This document shows positions 63,941-64,000 of a DNA stretch of 64,000 nucleotides, piece after piece. A model generated the notes under the pieces. The model ran no database searches. It saw only the letters and a program-made list of their open reading frames with translations, and was not told the origin of the DNA. Both the position numbers and the translations under genes were made by a program. This DNA comes from CAVSUR01 sp963731285 (GTDB lineage Bacteria > Actinomycetota > Actinomycetes > Streptosporangiales > Streptosporangiaceae), in the NCBI GenBank assembly GCA_963731285.1, contig CAVSUR010000008.1, forward strand, positions 186,001-250,000, in the 5' to 3' direction. Each line of letters begins with the position of its first letter. Within the stretch, counting starts at the first letter, position 1.

Positions 63941-64000
63941 CTGACCAGCAACATTTCGGCCGCGCAAGACAAGCCCGCGACGGACGACCGAACATCGGCG
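63941..64000 (+). CDS. Possible start of the next gene (cut by window edge)
   Basis: After GGAGGCGGAAAG the sequence CTG ACC AGC AAC ATT TCG gives an open frame TSNISAAQDKPATDDRTSA to the window end, with a rare CTG start. Alternatively ATG 63925 gives MEAESPDQQHFGRARQARDG. In many actinobacteria the ferritin-like/DUF3107 region adjoins a DEAD-box RNA helicase, and the first frame resembles a helicase N-terminal tail, but this is recall and inference only. Confidence 0.25.
   Translation, partial: MTSNISAAQDKPATDDRTSA

Noticed and set aside
1..64000. CRISPR arrays, rRNA operons, prophage or conjugative modules
   Set aside because: No regularly spaced repeats, rRNA signatures, integrase, terminase or transfer genes were seen. 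The only mobile-element traces are the IS5 and HNH relics.

Overview
The window is very GC-rich, has GTG/TTG starts and tight operons, and carries gene families typical of Actinomycetota (DUF3068, DUF3054, DUF3107, DUF6912, an MT0933-type antitoxin, a large NAD-glutamate dehydrogenase, Ku, and the prfB-ftsE-ftsX-smpB-ssrA block). I cannot name a genus; a mycelial or Streptosporangiales-like soil actinobacterium is a reasonable guess. There are no rRNA genes, tRNA genes or CRISPR arrays. The only structural RNA gene is tmRNA (tag ANSKRTHLALAA). Layout: 1-7574 is the Kdp potassium system (kdpA cut by the window edge, kdpB, kdpC, then the sensor kinase KdpD and regulator KdpE). 7618-13860 holds a small membrane protein, an Lrp regulator, a secreted dimethylformamidase-like lipoprotein, an agmatinase, a decayed LysR regulator and membrane proteins of DUF3068/DUF3054 type. 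14000-32010 is the most interesting part: a catabolic and transport island with a class III aminotransferase, a polyamine-type ABC importer (PotD, PotB, PotC, PotA), a TetR regulator, a PYROXD2-like FAD enzyme, an ADP-forming type acyl-CoA ligase, a cupin, a sarcosine-oxidase-like FAD enzyme, an acyl-CoA dehydrogenase, an adenosine-deaminase-like hydrolase, a glutathione peroxidase, a PLP ammonia-lyase and a Rieske oxygenase. Four promoters in it carry the same palindrome (GACTGAAC/GTTCAGTC) at the same place relative to the -10 box. They define a probable TetR regulon for uptake and oxidation of an unknown amine, betaine or amino-acid-like compound. 32147-38445 is the conserved tmRNA/SmpB/FtsX/FtsE/RF2 region, with an inserted penicillin-binding-protein homologue that has lost all three catalytic motifs. 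RF2 has SKY where SPF is expected. 38517-53656 holds a serine/threonine dehydratase homologue, HNH and IS5 remnants, a large membrane protein, and an amino-acid and ketone-body catabolic group (NAD-glutamate dehydrogenase, tryptophan 2,3-dioxygenase, acetoacetyl-CoA ligase, HAD hydrolase, proline pathway dehydrogenase), followed by a collapsed MacB-type ABC transporter. 53737-64000 holds DUF6912, Vsr, HAD and SDR proteins, an amino-sugar pair (SIS isomerase and NagA) around a small antitoxin-like protein, an alpha/beta hydrolase, Ku, a TetR/DUF3107/ferritin-like group, and a long leader at the right end. Many conserved genes (kdpA, kdpB, kdpD, the aminotransferase, the ammonia-lyase, gdh, aacS, pruA) are interrupted by single-base frameshifts, mostly apparent +1 insertions. 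This looks more like residual sequencing error than decay. By contrast the LysR, HNH, IS5 and MacB loci show truncation, nonsense codons or internal loss and look like true pseudogenes.
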